From the NCBI RefSeq assembly GCF_020103725.1, contig NZ_JAHXBG010000007.1:372001-436000 (forward strand): 64,000 nt of DNA, written 5' to 3'. A program made the position numbers and the translations under genes. Each line of letters starts with the position of its first letter. Position 1 is the first letter of the stretch. This DNA comes from Hyalangium gracile. GTDB lineage: Bacteria > Myxococcota > Myxococcia > Myxococcales > Myxococcaceae. Under the pieces are notes generated by a model, which saw only the letters and a list, made by a program, of their open reading frames with translations, had not been told where the DNA came from and made no database searches. Of this stretch, positions 8,194-16,190 are shown piece after piece.

Positions 8194-8216
8194 CGCGTAA
8201 TCATCTCGCCATACCG

Positions 8217-8253
8217 AGGCCTGGCCCTTATGAGGGGCTGGGCCTTTTGTTTT
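8217..8253 (+). terminator. Rho-independent terminator of the cold-shock gene
   Basis: An imperfect GC-rich stem (AGGCCTGGCCC with GGGGCTGGGCCTT around TTATGA) is followed directly by TTTTGTTTT. It begins 24 bp after the csp stop codon and is the best T-tracted terminator in this part of the window. Confidence 0.85.
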
Positions 8254-8290
8254 GCTCGTCGGCTACAGAGGGCTGCTCAAGGAGGGCACC

Positions 8291-8485
8291 GTGCCACAAC
8301 ACCCGGGAATGTCGAAGCGCCAGAAGGAACTGGCCCGCAAAGAGAAGAACAAGGAAAAGGACGTCCGTCGCGAGCAGCGCAAGAAGGAGAAGGCGGAGCG
8401 TGCAGGTCAGCCAGGCGAGGCCGGAGTGGATCCGGACATTGCCGGCATCATCCCCGGCCCCCAGCCGCCGCTCGAGGGCTACTGA
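8291..8485 (+). CDS. Small, highly charged Lys/Arg/Glu-rich protein
   Basis: 64 residues, start GTG 8291 with AAGGAGG 5 nt upstream. After a short VPQHPG lead comes a long charged helix (SKRQKELARKEKNKEKDVRR and onward), then a neutral Gly/Pro tail ending PGPQPPLEGY. I do not recognise a family. The charge pattern suggests a nucleic-acid- or ribosome-associated helix, but this is inference. It follows the csp gene by about 100 bp but has the csp terminator between them, so it is probably transcribed separately; a hairpin follows it. A nearby in-frame ATG (8309) is a possible alternative start. Confidence 0.65.
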   Translation: MPQHPGMSKRQKELARKEKNKEKDVRREQRKKEKAERAGQPGEAGVDPDIAGIIPGPQPPLEGY

Positions 8486-8506
8486 AGTCACGCTGAGGTC
8501 GAGCCC

Positions 8507-8533
8507 CTGCTCCCTTCCCAGGGGAGGGAGCAG
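8507..8533. terminator. Hairpin after the charged small-protein gene
   Basis: CTGCTCCCT (8507-8515) pairs with AGGGAGCAG (8525-8533), with further CCC/GGG pairing inside. It lies 22 bp after the stop codon at 8485. There is no T-run. Confidence 0.45.
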
Positions 8534-8631
8534 CCGGGCACCCTCGGACTCACCCCATCCCACGCCTCACCTTACCTTCTGCCAGAGACGTTCAGCGGAC
8601 AACACACCGCGAACCGGAGAAGGAGCGAGGC

Positions 8632-8997
8632 ATGGGTGACACCAGCGTCAAGAAGGTCGAAGCGCGCCACTCGCCGCGAGGAGAGATGGGGCAGAAGTAC
8701 CTCGCCTCGGGCATCCGCGTGTCCATGCGCCTGTGGGAAGAGGAGCAGCCCGCGGAGCCGGCCGAGCCCGTCGCCCGTGACTACGAGACCGTGGGCTACG
8801 TGGTGAAGGGCCGCGCCGAGCTGCACCTGGAAGGACAGGTCCTCATCCTCAACCCTGGGGACTCCTGGCTCGTCCCGCGCGGCGCCCGCCACACGTACAA
8901 GATCCTCGAGCCGTTCACCGCCGTGGAGGCCACCAGCCCGCCGGCGTCCGTGCACGGCCGCGACGAGAGCGGCGCCAAGGGGCCGGCCCGCGCCTGA
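8632..8997 (+). CDS. Cupin-domain protein
   Basis: 121-residue single-domain cupin (small beta-barrel). Motif 2 is clear (PGDSWLVPRGARHTYKIL). Motif 1 is degenerate: where metal-binding cupins have HxH, this protein reads RDYETVGYVVKGRAELHLEG, so the usual metal site is incomplete. A role in binding a small ligand without metal, or in protein contact, is as likely as catalysis. ATG 8632 has AGAAGGAG 9 nt upstream. It precedes recX by 69 bp on the same strand; no functional link is evident. Confidence 0.85.
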   Translation: MGDTSVKKVEARHSPRGEMGQKYLASGIRVSMRLWEEEQPAEPAEPVARDYETVGYVVKGRAELHLEGQVLILNPGDSWLVPRGARHTYKILEPFTAVEATSPPASVHGRDESGAKGPARA

Positions 8998-9066
8998 GCG
9001 CGGCGGAGGCGGGGAGGGCTCTTGGGGGTGTCGCGAGTCGGACCCTGGTAGTACACAGAGCCCTCC

Positions 9067-9630
9067 ATGGATGAGCGGAAGGAAGGACAGCGAGGCAAGC
9101 CCCAGGGCGCGCCGAAGAAGCCCCGGAAGGCGTCTCCGCGCTACCTGGAGAACGCCGCGCTGCACTACCTGAAGCGTTACTCGGCCACGGTGAGCCAGCT
9201 CAAGCGGGTGCTCATGCGGAAGGTGGACCGCTCGCTGCGCTTCCACGGAGGGGACCGCGCCGAGGCGCTCGGCTGGGTGGATGCGCTCGCCGAGAAGCTC
9301 ATCCGCAACGGGCTCATCAACGACCAGGCCTACGCCGGACAGAAGGCCTGGTCGCTGAGGGCGTCGGGTCGCAGCGCCCGGGTGATTGCCCAGAAGCTGC
9401 GGATGAAGGGCGTCGCCGCGGACGTCGTCCAGCAGAAGCTGGCCGAGGCCACCGCGGAGGTGTCCGAGGAGGCAGCGGCCCGTATCTGGGCGCGAAAGAA
9501 GCGGCTGGGCCCCTTCCGGCGCGACGAGAAGACCCGGCAGGAGCACCGCCAGAAGGATCTCGCCGCCCTGGCCCGAGCGGGCTTCTCGTTCTCGACGGCG
9601 AAGAAGGTCGTCGACGGCGCGCCCGAGTAG
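9067..9630 (+). CDS. recX: Regulatory protein RecX
   Basis: 187 residues. RecX binds RecA filaments and modulates recombination. The helical three-repeat structure is visible: YLENAALHYLKRYSATVSQL, then WVDALAEKLIRNGLINDQAYAGQKAWSL split by a linker, then RSARVIAQKLRMKGVAADVV, and a C-terminal repeat around KDLAALARAGFSFSTAKKVV. The basic N-terminal extension (about 25 residues) is typical of myxobacterial members in my reading, not of E. coli. RecA is not adjacent here. The start ATG 9067 lacks a clear Shine-Dalgarno. Confidence 0.85.
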   Translation: MDERKEGQRGKPQGAPKKPRKASPRYLENAALHYLKRYSATVSQLKRVLMRKVDRSLRFHGGDRAEALGWVDALAEKLIRNGLINDQAYAGQKAWSLRASGRSARVIAQKLRMKGVAADVVQQKLAEATAEVSEEAAARIWARKKRLGPFRRDEKTRQEHRQKDLAALARAGFSFSTAKKVVDGAPE

Positions 9631-9638
9631 CCGGGGCG

Positions 9639-10640
9639 CTACCGGCGCTCGCTGTCCAGGTGCTTCATATGCTCGTCGCTGTAGCGCTCGCCGGCGACCG
9701 TCCCGAGCGACTCGAGCGCCGCCAGGTCCTCCTTCGACAGCGGGTGCTCCAGCGCGCCGAGCGCGTCGTCGAGCTGCGCGACGGTCTTCGAGCCGACCAC
9801 CGGAACGAAGGCCGGCTGGCGCGCGAGCACCCACGCGATCGCCAGCTGTCCCGGCGTCATGCGACGCTCCTGGGCGAAGCGCTGGAGGGTCTCCACCACG
9901 CCCTCGTTCTTCTCGCGGTTCGAGCCGGTGAAGCGGGGCAGGTAGGCGCGGTAGTCACCCGGGCCCTTTGGCTTGCTGCCGGTGAGCAGGCCTCGCGAGA
10001 AGACGCCGTAGAGCGTCGCGCTGATGCCGAGCTCGGAGAGCACGGGGAAGATCCGCGCCTCGGGGCTGCGGCTCGCCAGCGAGTACTCGATCTGCAGATC
10101 GACGATGGGGTGGACGCGGTGCGCGCGGCGGATCGTCTCGGCGCCGACCTCGGACAGGCCGATGTGGCGCACGTAGCCCGCCTTCACGAGCTCCGCGATG
10201 GCTCCGATGGTCTCCTCGATTGGAACGTTGGGATCGAGCCGGGCGGGGCGGTAGATGTCGATGGCCTCCACGCCCAGGCGCTTGAGGCTGTAGGCAACGA
10301 AGTTCTTCACCGCTGCCGGGCGGGTGTCGACGCCTCCCCAGCTCCCATCCGGCCCGCGGAGCGCGCCGAACTTCACCGAGAGCTGGACCCGCTCCCTGCG
10401 GCCGGCGATGGCCTTGCCCACGAGCATCTCGTTGTGGCCCATCCCGTAGAAGTCACCCGTGTCGATCAGGGTGACGCCGCGATCGATGGCGGTCTGGATG
10501 GTCCGGATGCTCTCGGCGTCATCGGTCGCGCCGTACATGCCGGACATTCCCATGCAGCCGAGTCCCAGGGGAAATACCTCGGGCCCCGTGGAGCCCAGCT
10601 TCAGCGTGCGCTGCGTCTTCTTCGTGTCGTTCGTGCTCAT
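9639..10640 (-). CDS. Aldo/keto reductase
   Basis: 333-residue NADPH-dependent (beta/alpha)8 oxidoreductase. The family N-terminus (LGSTGPEVFPLGLGCMGMSG), the Asp/Tyr pair (TLIDTGDFYG, D60 and Y65) and the Lys (LSVKFG, K90) are present. At the fourth catalytic position, where relatives have YQHRVDPNVP, this protein has YRPARLDPNVP, so the usual catalytic His is replaced. That substitution occurs in a recognised subgroup of AKRs and may change the substrate range rather than abolish activity. The C-terminal cofactor loop (VPVVGSKTVAQLDDALGAL) is intact. ATG 10640 has GGAGG 9 nt upstream. It is divergent from a LysR regulator, its probable controller. Confidence 0.9.
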   Translation of the reverse strand: MSTNDTKKTQRTLKLGSTGPEVFPLGLGCMGMSGMYGATDDAESIRTIQTAIDRGVTLIDTGDFYGMGHNEMLVGKAIAGRRERVQLSVKFGALRGPDGSWGGVDTRPAAVKNFVAYSLKRLGVEAIDIYRPARLDPNVPIEETIGAIAELVKAGYVRHIGLSEVGAETIRRAHRVHPIVDLQIEYSLASRSPEARIFPVLSELGISATLYGVFSRGLLTGSKPKGPGDYRAYLPRFTGSNREKNEGVVETLQRFAQERRMTPGQLAIAWVLARQPAFVPVVGSKTVAQLDDALGALEHPLSKEDLAALESLGTVAGERYSDEHMKHLDSERR

Positions 10641-10713
10641 CGTGCGTCCCTCCATCTGCACCAAGGGTACGCATCGACATCATGAAATCCAATGAATAGG
10701 ATGTATCCAACTC
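10641..10713. promoter_or_regulatory. Divergent AKR/LysR promoter region with partial palindrome
   Basis: The 73-bp divergent intergenic region is notably less GC-rich than its surroundings. It contains a partial dyad, ATCCAATGAATAGGAT (10687-10702), the kind of site a LysR-type regulator binds. Both promoters must lie here. The exact operator is inferred. Confidence 0.4.
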
Positions 10714-11637
10714 ATGCACGGCATCTATGAGAAGGATCTCGACCTGAACCTGCTCCGCGTCTTCGTCGTGGTGGCGGAGGCGGGCAGCGTCACGGAGGCG
10801 GCCAGCCGGCTCTACCTCACCCAGCCCGCGGTGAGCGCGGCGCTCCGGCGACTGACGTCCGCGGTGGGGGCTCCGCTCTTCGTGCGCGCGGGACGCGGGC
10901 TGGCGCTCACCACGCGCGGGCAGCGCCTGTTCGCGACCGCGCAGCCGCACCTCCAGGCGCTCGTCGAGGCGACCGTCTCTCCGGCCACGTTCGATCCCAG
11001 GACGAGCGAGCGGACCGTGCGGCTTGGCCTCTCGGACACGAACGACACGTGGCTCCTGCCCTCGCTCCTGCGGCTGCTGGCGGAGGAGGCCCCGCGCATG
11101 CGCATCATCGTGCTCCCGGTCCAGTTCCGCACCGTCGGCGAGGCGCTGAGCTCCTCGAAGGTGGATCTCGCGGTGACGGTGGCGGACGAGCTGCCAGCGG
11201 ACATCCGGCGCATGTCGCTGTTCAAGGGAGGCTTCGTGTGCCTCTTCGATCCGCGCCACGCCCGGCCCGGCAAGCGCCTGACGATGGAGCGATACCTCGA
11301 GCACGAGCACGTCATCGTCTCGTACAACGGAGATCTGCGAGGCGTGGTCGAGGACGTGTTCGGGGTCCAGCGGCGCGTGCGGGTGTCGGTGCCGAGCTTC
11401 CACAGCATCGGCGCCATCGTGGAGGGCAGTGCGCTGCTCGCCACGGTGCCGTTCATGGTGGCGCGAGAGCTCACCGCCCTGCGCCCGAACCTCCAGACCA
11501 CGACGCTCCCGTTCGACTACTCGGGAGCGTCGATGGAGCTGCTCTGGCGGAGCGCGGTCGAGGATGACGAGGCCATCCGCTTCATCCGCGGGCTGCTGGT
11601 CCGCGTGGTGAAGATGAAGGAAGGCCGCATCGTCTAA
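10714..11637 (+). CDS. LysR-family transcriptional regulator
   Basis: 307 residues: an N-terminal winged HTH (LNLLRVFVVVAEAGSVTEAA then LTQPAVSAALRRLTSAVGAP) and a C-terminal periplasmic-binding-like effector domain from about residue 92. The N-terminus resembles the NodD/SyrM-like group of LTTRs (DLDLNLLRVF). It is transcribed divergently from the aldo/keto reductase, the standard arrangement for LysR control of a neighbour; the effector is unknown. Its stop codon directly abuts the stop of the convergent small gene (11635-11640). Confidence 0.93.
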   Translation: MHGIYEKDLDLNLLRVFVVVAEAGSVTEAASRLYLTQPAVSAALRRLTSAVGAPLFVRAGRGLALTTRGQRLFATAQPHLQALVEATVSPATFDPRTSERTVRLGLSDTNDTWLLPSLLRLLAEEAPRMRIIVLPVQFRTVGEALSSSKVDLAVTVADELPADIRRMSLFKGGFVCLFDPRHARPGKRLTMERYLEHEHVIVSYNGDLRGVVEDVFGVQRRVRVSVPSFHSIGAIVEGSALLATVPFMVARELTALRPNLQTTTLPFDYSGASMELLWRSAVEDDEAIRFIRGLLVRVVKMKEGRIV

Positions 11638-11859
11638 TTAGGCGAGGTTGCGCATGATGGTCATGCGCGTGTCTTCCTTGAGGAGCTTGGTGAGCATCTC
11701 GGTCACCTGCGTCTCGTTCTCGAGCTTGAACTGGGACTCGAGGAACGGGCGCTGCTCGGGGGGCGCGGCGGCGACCATGTCCGCCTGCACCCGGCTCAGG
11801 GTGTCGCGATGGGCGCTGAGCTTGTCGAAGGTCGTTCGCTTGTCTGCATCGACCGCCAT
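11638..11859 (-). CDS. Small hypothetical protein
   Basis: 73 residues, predicted all helical (AVDADKRTTFDKLSAHRDTL, then a long amphipathic region ending MTIMRNLA). No signal peptide, membrane segment or Cys. I do not recognise the family. GGAGG lies 8 nt upstream of ATG 11859, which supports translation and favours this start over upstream in-frame codons. It converges on the LysR gene with no gap. The region upstream of it to 12001 holds no other gene. Confidence 0.6.
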   Translation of the reverse strand: MAVDADKRTTFDKLSAHRDTLSRVQADMVAAAPPEQRPFLESQFKLENETQVTEMLTKLLKEDTRMTIMRNLA

Positions 11860-12001
11860 CGTCCACTCCTCCGAGAAGACCGTGCGCCTTCCGTCGCGGG
11901 AAACACGGACTACCGGTGAGATTATCGCCGTGGAGCGCAGGGAGTTGCCTGGATGATGCAAGGGGCCGGAATCATTGCGATACCCGGCCTGCCTATGCCC
12001 G

Positions 12002-15000
12002 TCATCGGCCCTGGAGCCAGTGCTGATCGGTCAGCTCCCGGAGGCGGGCGTTCTCGGGCACCTGGCGCAGGAAGCGCTTGAGAGCCTCCAGGTCCGGAAT
12101 GGTGGCGGAACGGGCGAGGAGCAACTGCAGGCCTTCGAGCAGGGCCAGCTCTCCCGAAGCGGTATCTCCCAAGGCGAAGCAGGCCTCGGCGAGCACCTGG
12201 AACAGCCCCACGCGGGCCATGCCTCCCGCCTTGCTCGCTTCCAGCTCGCGCAGGGCGAGCTCCACGGTCTCACGGGCTTCGGCCACCTGGCCCTGGCGCA
12301 GCAGGATGGCGCCCAGCTGCCTGCGCGCCTCGGGCAGGAAGGGCGCGAAGGGCGCCAGGGTCTCGCACGCCTTGCGGGCATGAGGCTCGGCCTCGTCCAG
12401 TGCGCCATCGGCCGTGGCGATCTGCGCGAGCACCAGGTGCGCCACCCCCAGGTTCAGCCGGTTGCTCGTGCAGGACTCCACCCACTTGATGGCCATGGCA
12501 CGTGCCTCCTGCCGATGGGCCGGATCGGGGCTGACGGCGAGCACCCTGGCCAGGTTCTGCTGGGCGAAGGTGACGCCGAAGCGCGGAGACACCCGCAGGG
12601 CCAGGGCCATGCTCTGGCGCACCCGCTCCATGGCCCCCTCCATGTTCCCGAGCGGCAGCAGCGCCTGGGCCATCCGGATCAGCCCCACCACCTCGCCTCG
12701 CTCCGCGCCCACCTCGCGGAAGGCCTCGAGGGCCTGCTCGGCCCAGTTGAGCGCCTTCCAGGGATCTTCATGCAAGGACAAGGCGCGGAAGCTCTGCTCG
12801 AGGCCCCTCCAGCCGCGCACCAGGCCGTCCCGGGCGATGACGTCCTGTCCGGTGCGCTCCAGTCGCTCGAAGCACGCCTCGGCCTCTCGCTGGGCGCCCA
12901 GGTACCAGGTCATGCTGCCCATGAAGCACAGGGACACGCAGTACGCGCTGCGCGCCTCCGGCTCCGGCTCGGTGTCCAGCAGCAGCCGGCACAGGGTGAG
13001 CAGGTACTCCTTCTGGGCGCTGTAGCCGCAGCCCAGGCTCAGGCCATCCATCAGCTTGCACCACCGGATGGTGCCCGGCTTCATCTCCGACTGGACGGCC
13101 TTGCCCACCTCGTCCAGGGTCGCGAAGTCATTGCGCCAGAAGGCCGTGGCGGCCCGCAGCGCGCGCAACTGCACCGAGGCCTCTCCCGTGGGGCCCAGCG
13201 CCAGCGCGGCCTGGATGCACCGCTCCGCGCCCTGCATGTCGTCGTGATCGAAGAGCCGCTCGGCGGCCTGGAGGTAGAAGCGGATGGCGCGCTCGGGCTG
13301 CTGACCGAGCCGGGCATGCTCGGCGAGGACGCGGGGATCCGTCTCCCCGCGCTGCTCCAGCCACTGGCCCGCCAGCTGGTGGCCTCCTGGCTGATGGCTC
13401 TCGGGCACCAGCGCATAGGCCGCATCCCGCACCAGCGCGTGGCGGAAGCGGTACTCCGTCTCCCCGGGAAAGCGGCTCGAGGGCTGCAGCTCCACCCACT
13501 CCCGCTCCACCAGCCGCTTCAGCCAGTGCTCCAGCTCGGAGGCCGTGAGCTCTCCGCCCAGCAGCGTCTGCACGGCGCCCAGCCAGAAGGTGCGGCCCAT
13601 CAGGCTGGCGGCCAGCAGCACCTGCCGGGCCTGCGGCTCCAGCCGGCCCAGGCGGGCCTGGAGCATGGCGATCACCGTCTGCAGCGTCGCCTCGCCGCGC
13701 CCCTCCGCCGCGCCGCGGATGAGCTCCTCCAGGAGCAGCGCGTTGCCGGCGGCCTGCTCCACCAGCCGATCCATGAGGGCCTCGGGCACCTCCGAGCCGA
13801 GCACCTCGCACACCAGCCGGGCCACGGCCTTGCGGCTCAGGCCTCGCAGCGGCACCTCCTGGAGCCGGCCCGCCCACAGGTTGGGGAAGATCTCCTGCAC
13901 CTCGGGGCGGGCCAGGGCCAGGACCATGAAGGGCTGCTCGGCCAGCTCGCGCAGGGCCTCGTCGATGAGCCGGACACTGAGCGCGTCGCCCCAGTGCAGA
14001 TCCTCCAGCAGCAGCAGCACGGGCTGGTGAGCGCACTCGGCGCGGAGGAAGGCCACCAGGGCCCGGCCGACCTGGGTGCTCATCAGCTGCGGATCTCCCC
14101 GCGCGACGCGCAGGCGCGCGCTGTGCTCGTCCGGGAAGGGGATGCCGCACAGCTCTCCGAGGAACTCGGCGACCTCCTGGCCCTGGGGCGCGGGCAGGTG
14201 CCGGCCGAGGTGCTGGGTCAGCCGGGCCCTGCGGACCTCGAGGGGCTCGGTGCTGGAGATGGAGCAGAGCCGGCGCAGGGCCTGGCCGAGCAGTCCATCC
14301 GCCGAGCCCGCGCTCATGGGATCGCCTCGGCCCACGAGCACCCGGAGCTCATGCCCCTGGCGCTCCAGGCGGCGCAGGAACTCGTGGCGCAGCCGGGACT
14401 TGCCCATCCCCGCGGGAGCCGTCACCAGCACCGCCTGCGCGACCGACTCCTGCACGCAGGTGTTGAAGGCCAGCTCCAGCAGGGTGAGCTCCTGCTCGCG
14501 ACCCACGCAGGGGGTGGGCTTGCCCAGCAGGGGGCGCGAGGCGTCCGCGCCCAGGCTCTCGCCGAGCAGCAGGAACAGATCGGGCCGGGGCCGGGAGAGC
14601 TGGAAGCCGGGCCCCAGCAGCCCCGCGGTGACTTCGTCCAGCAGCACCGAGGCCGAGGAGTCCGGGGGCAGCGACTCGTGCTGGCGCAGCAGCTGGCCCG
14701 CGCGGTCCATGGCCTCGCCCACGGGGACGTGGGGGGCGGTCCTGGCGCGGCCGGTGGTGAGCACCACGGTGGCCTCGGGCCAGCGCTCCTGGATCAGCAG
14801 GGCGCAGCGCGCCGCCAGGGTGGCCGGGTCGGTGGCCGAGCCATGGGTGGCCTTCAGCGTGGCCACCAGCGCGCCATCGGCCAGCAGCTCCACCTGGGCG
14901 CCGTGGGGCGTGAGCAGGTTGCGGAGCGTGTCGCGCAGGGCCCAGCGCGAGTCCGGGGAGCGGGGCTCGACGGCCTGCGGCTCCGTGGCCCGGGGCGCGG

Positions 15001-15979
15001 CCAGCAGCACGCTGACCAGGTGCTGCTCGGAGCCCGTCAGGCGCAGGGGCGGAGTGCTGGAGGACAGGAGCCCGGAGGACTCCGACGCCAGTCCCGCCCC
15101 GATGGACGCCATGGCCTCCAGCAGGTGGGAGGCGGCTGGAATCCGGCGCTCCGGGGCCTTGATCAGCATGCGCTGGATGAGCTCCTCCAGGGCCGCGGGG
15201 AGCTCGGGGCGAAGGGAGCGGAGGGGCTCGGGCTCCGTGAAGAGGATCTTTCCCAGCGCGGCGACGAAGTGGGGAGCGGAGAAGGGCGGCTTGCCGGTGA
15301 GGCACTCGTAGAGGACGCAGCCCAGGGAGAAGATGTCCGCGCTGGCGGTGAGCTGGGCCTGGGAGGAGACCTGCTCCGGAGCCATGTACCCCGGAGTGCC
15401 GATCACCATCTGGCTGGCGGTGAGCGCCACGGAGGGCACCGTGTGCCGTGCCAGGCCGAAGTCCAGCAGGACCACGTCCTCGGTGCGCCCGTGGCGCAGG
15501 AAGAGGTTGGAGGGCTTGAGGTCCCTGTGGATGATGCCACGCTGGTGGGCCAGGGTGAGCGCCTGCGCCGTCTGCCGCAGCAGGGCCAGGGACTCCTCGA
15601 GGCTCAGGGGCTGGCGCGCGAGGCGCTGGGCCAGATCTTCCCCCTGCAGCCACTCCATGGCGATGAAGGGCCTGCCATCGGGAGTGGCGCCATGGGCGAT
15701 GTAGGAGACGATGCCCGGGTGGCGCAATTCGGCCAGGACGGCGGCCTCGCGGGAGAAGCGCTGGAGGGCCTCGGTGCTGTCGACGTGGAGCAGCTTGAGC
15801 GCCACGGGCTGGCCGGTGAGCGAGTCCCGGGCCCGGTAGATGGAGCCCATGCCGCCACGGCCCACGAGCGCCTCGAGGCTGAAGCGGCTGGCCAGGACGG
15901 TGCCCGCGGGGAGGGTGGCCGCCTGGGGCGGGGAGGGCGCGGGCTGAGGCGGAGGAAGCAGGGGGCTGTTCATGTCCAT
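12002..15979 (-). CDS. Ser/Thr protein kinase fused to AAA ATPase and TPR-like region
   Basis: 1325 residues. The Pro-rich start precedes a Hanks-type kinase (about 33-295) with glycine loop GRGGMGSIY, catalytic Lys in VALKLL (K62), HRDLKPSN (D153) and DFG (173-175): an active-looking kinase. Then comes a segment of about 150 residues (LVSVLLAAPRATEPQAV to GLLGPGFQLSRPRPDLF) shaped like a nucleotide-cyclase domain but lacking its catalytic Asp residues. An AAA/NTPase module follows, with Walker A APAGMGKSRL and LLLLEDLHWGD, and the last 500 residues are helical TPR-like repeats. This layout is frequent in myxobacteria. Partners and inputs are unknown. Start ATG 15979, with ATG 15973 as alternative. 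Confidence 0.9.
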   Translation of the reverse strand: MDMNSPLLPPPQPAPSPPQAATLPAGTVLASRFSLEALVGRGGMGSIYRARDSLTGQPVALKLLHVDSTEALQRFSREAAVLAELRHPGIVSYIAHGATPDGRPFIAMEWLQGEDLAQRLARQPLSLEESLALLRQTAQALTLAHQRGIIHRDLKPSNLFLRHGRTEDVVLLDFGLARHTVPSVALTASQMVIGTPGYMAPEQVSSQAQLTASADIFSLGCVLYECLTGKPPFSAPHFVAALGKILFTEPEPLRSLRPELPAALEELIQRMLIKAPERRIPAASHLLEAMASIGAGLASESSGLLSSSTPPLRLTGSEQHLVSVLLAAPRATEPQAVEPRSPDSRWALRDTLRNLLTPHGAQVELLADGALVATLKATHGSATDPATLAARCALLIQERWPEATVVLTTGRARTAPHVPVGEAMDRAGQLLRQHESLPPDSSASVLLDEVTAGLLGPGFQLSRPRPDLFLLLGESLGADASRPLLGKPTPCVGREQELTLLELAFNTCVQESVAQAVLVTAPAGMGKSRLRHEFLRRLERQGHELRVLVGRGDPMSAGSADGLLGQALRRLCSISSTEPLEVRRARLTQHLGRHLPAPQGQEVAEFLGELCGIPFPDEHSARLRVARGDPQLMSTQVGRALVAFLRAECAHQPVLLLLEDLHWGDALSVRLIDEALRELAEQPFMVLALARPEVQEIFPNLWAGRLQEVPLRGLSRKAVARLVCEVLGSEVPEALMDRLVEQAAGNALLLEELIRGAAEGRGEATLQTVIAMLQARLGRLEPQARQVLLAASLMGRTFWLGAVQTLLGGELTASELEHWLKRLVEREWVELQPSSRFPGETEYRFRHALVRDAAYALVPESHQPGGHQLAGQWLEQRGETDPRVLAEHARLGQQPERAIRFYLQAAERLFDHDDMQGAERCIQAALALGPTGEASVQLRALRAATAFWRNDFATLDEVGKAVQSEMKPGTIRWCKLMDGLSLGCGYSAQKEYLLTLCRLLLDTEPEPEARSAYCVSLCFMGSMTWYLGAQREAEACFERLERTGQDVIARDGLVRGWRGLEQSFRALSLHEDPWKALNWAEQALEAFREVGAERGEVVGLIRMAQALLPLGNMEGAMERVRQSMALALRVSPRFGVTFAQQNLARVLAVSPDPAHRQEARAMAIKWVESCTSNRLNLGVAHLVLAQIATADGALDEAEPHARKACETLAPFAPFLPEARRQLGAILLRQGQVAEARETVELALRELEASKAGGMARVGLFQVLAEACFALGDTASGELALLEGLQLLLARSATIPDLEALKRFLRQVPENARLRELTDQHWLQGR

Positions 15980-16190
15980 GCGCAGCCGTGCGTGTGGCCA
16001 CCACGCGGCTGCGGAGACTTCGCCACGCAGCCATCGGCGCCGAGCCTGCCTAGCACACGTGCCCGACGCCCTGGCCGGAATCCGGCGCCCGGCAAGGCAG
16101 GCGCTCAGGGAGCGGGCTGCCGGGCTGACGGATGAGGGGCTGGTGTCTGTGTCACCTCAGGAGGAGTCTGGCCCACCTGGGGCCCGTGCC
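15980..16190. other. Intergenic region upstream of the kinase gene
   Basis: 211 bp between the HEAT-protein stop and the kinase start, on the same strand. It must hold the kinase promoter or a read-through junction. I found no clear -35/-10 pair. A small perfect dyad CCGTTAC/GTAACGG (16196-16202, 16207-16213) overlaps the last codons of the HEAT gene. Confidence 0.3.

Noticed and set aside
11975-16135. Open frame of 1386 codons on the plus strand
   Set aside because: Antisense shadow of the kinase-AAA gene; low-complexity composition and no recognisable domain.
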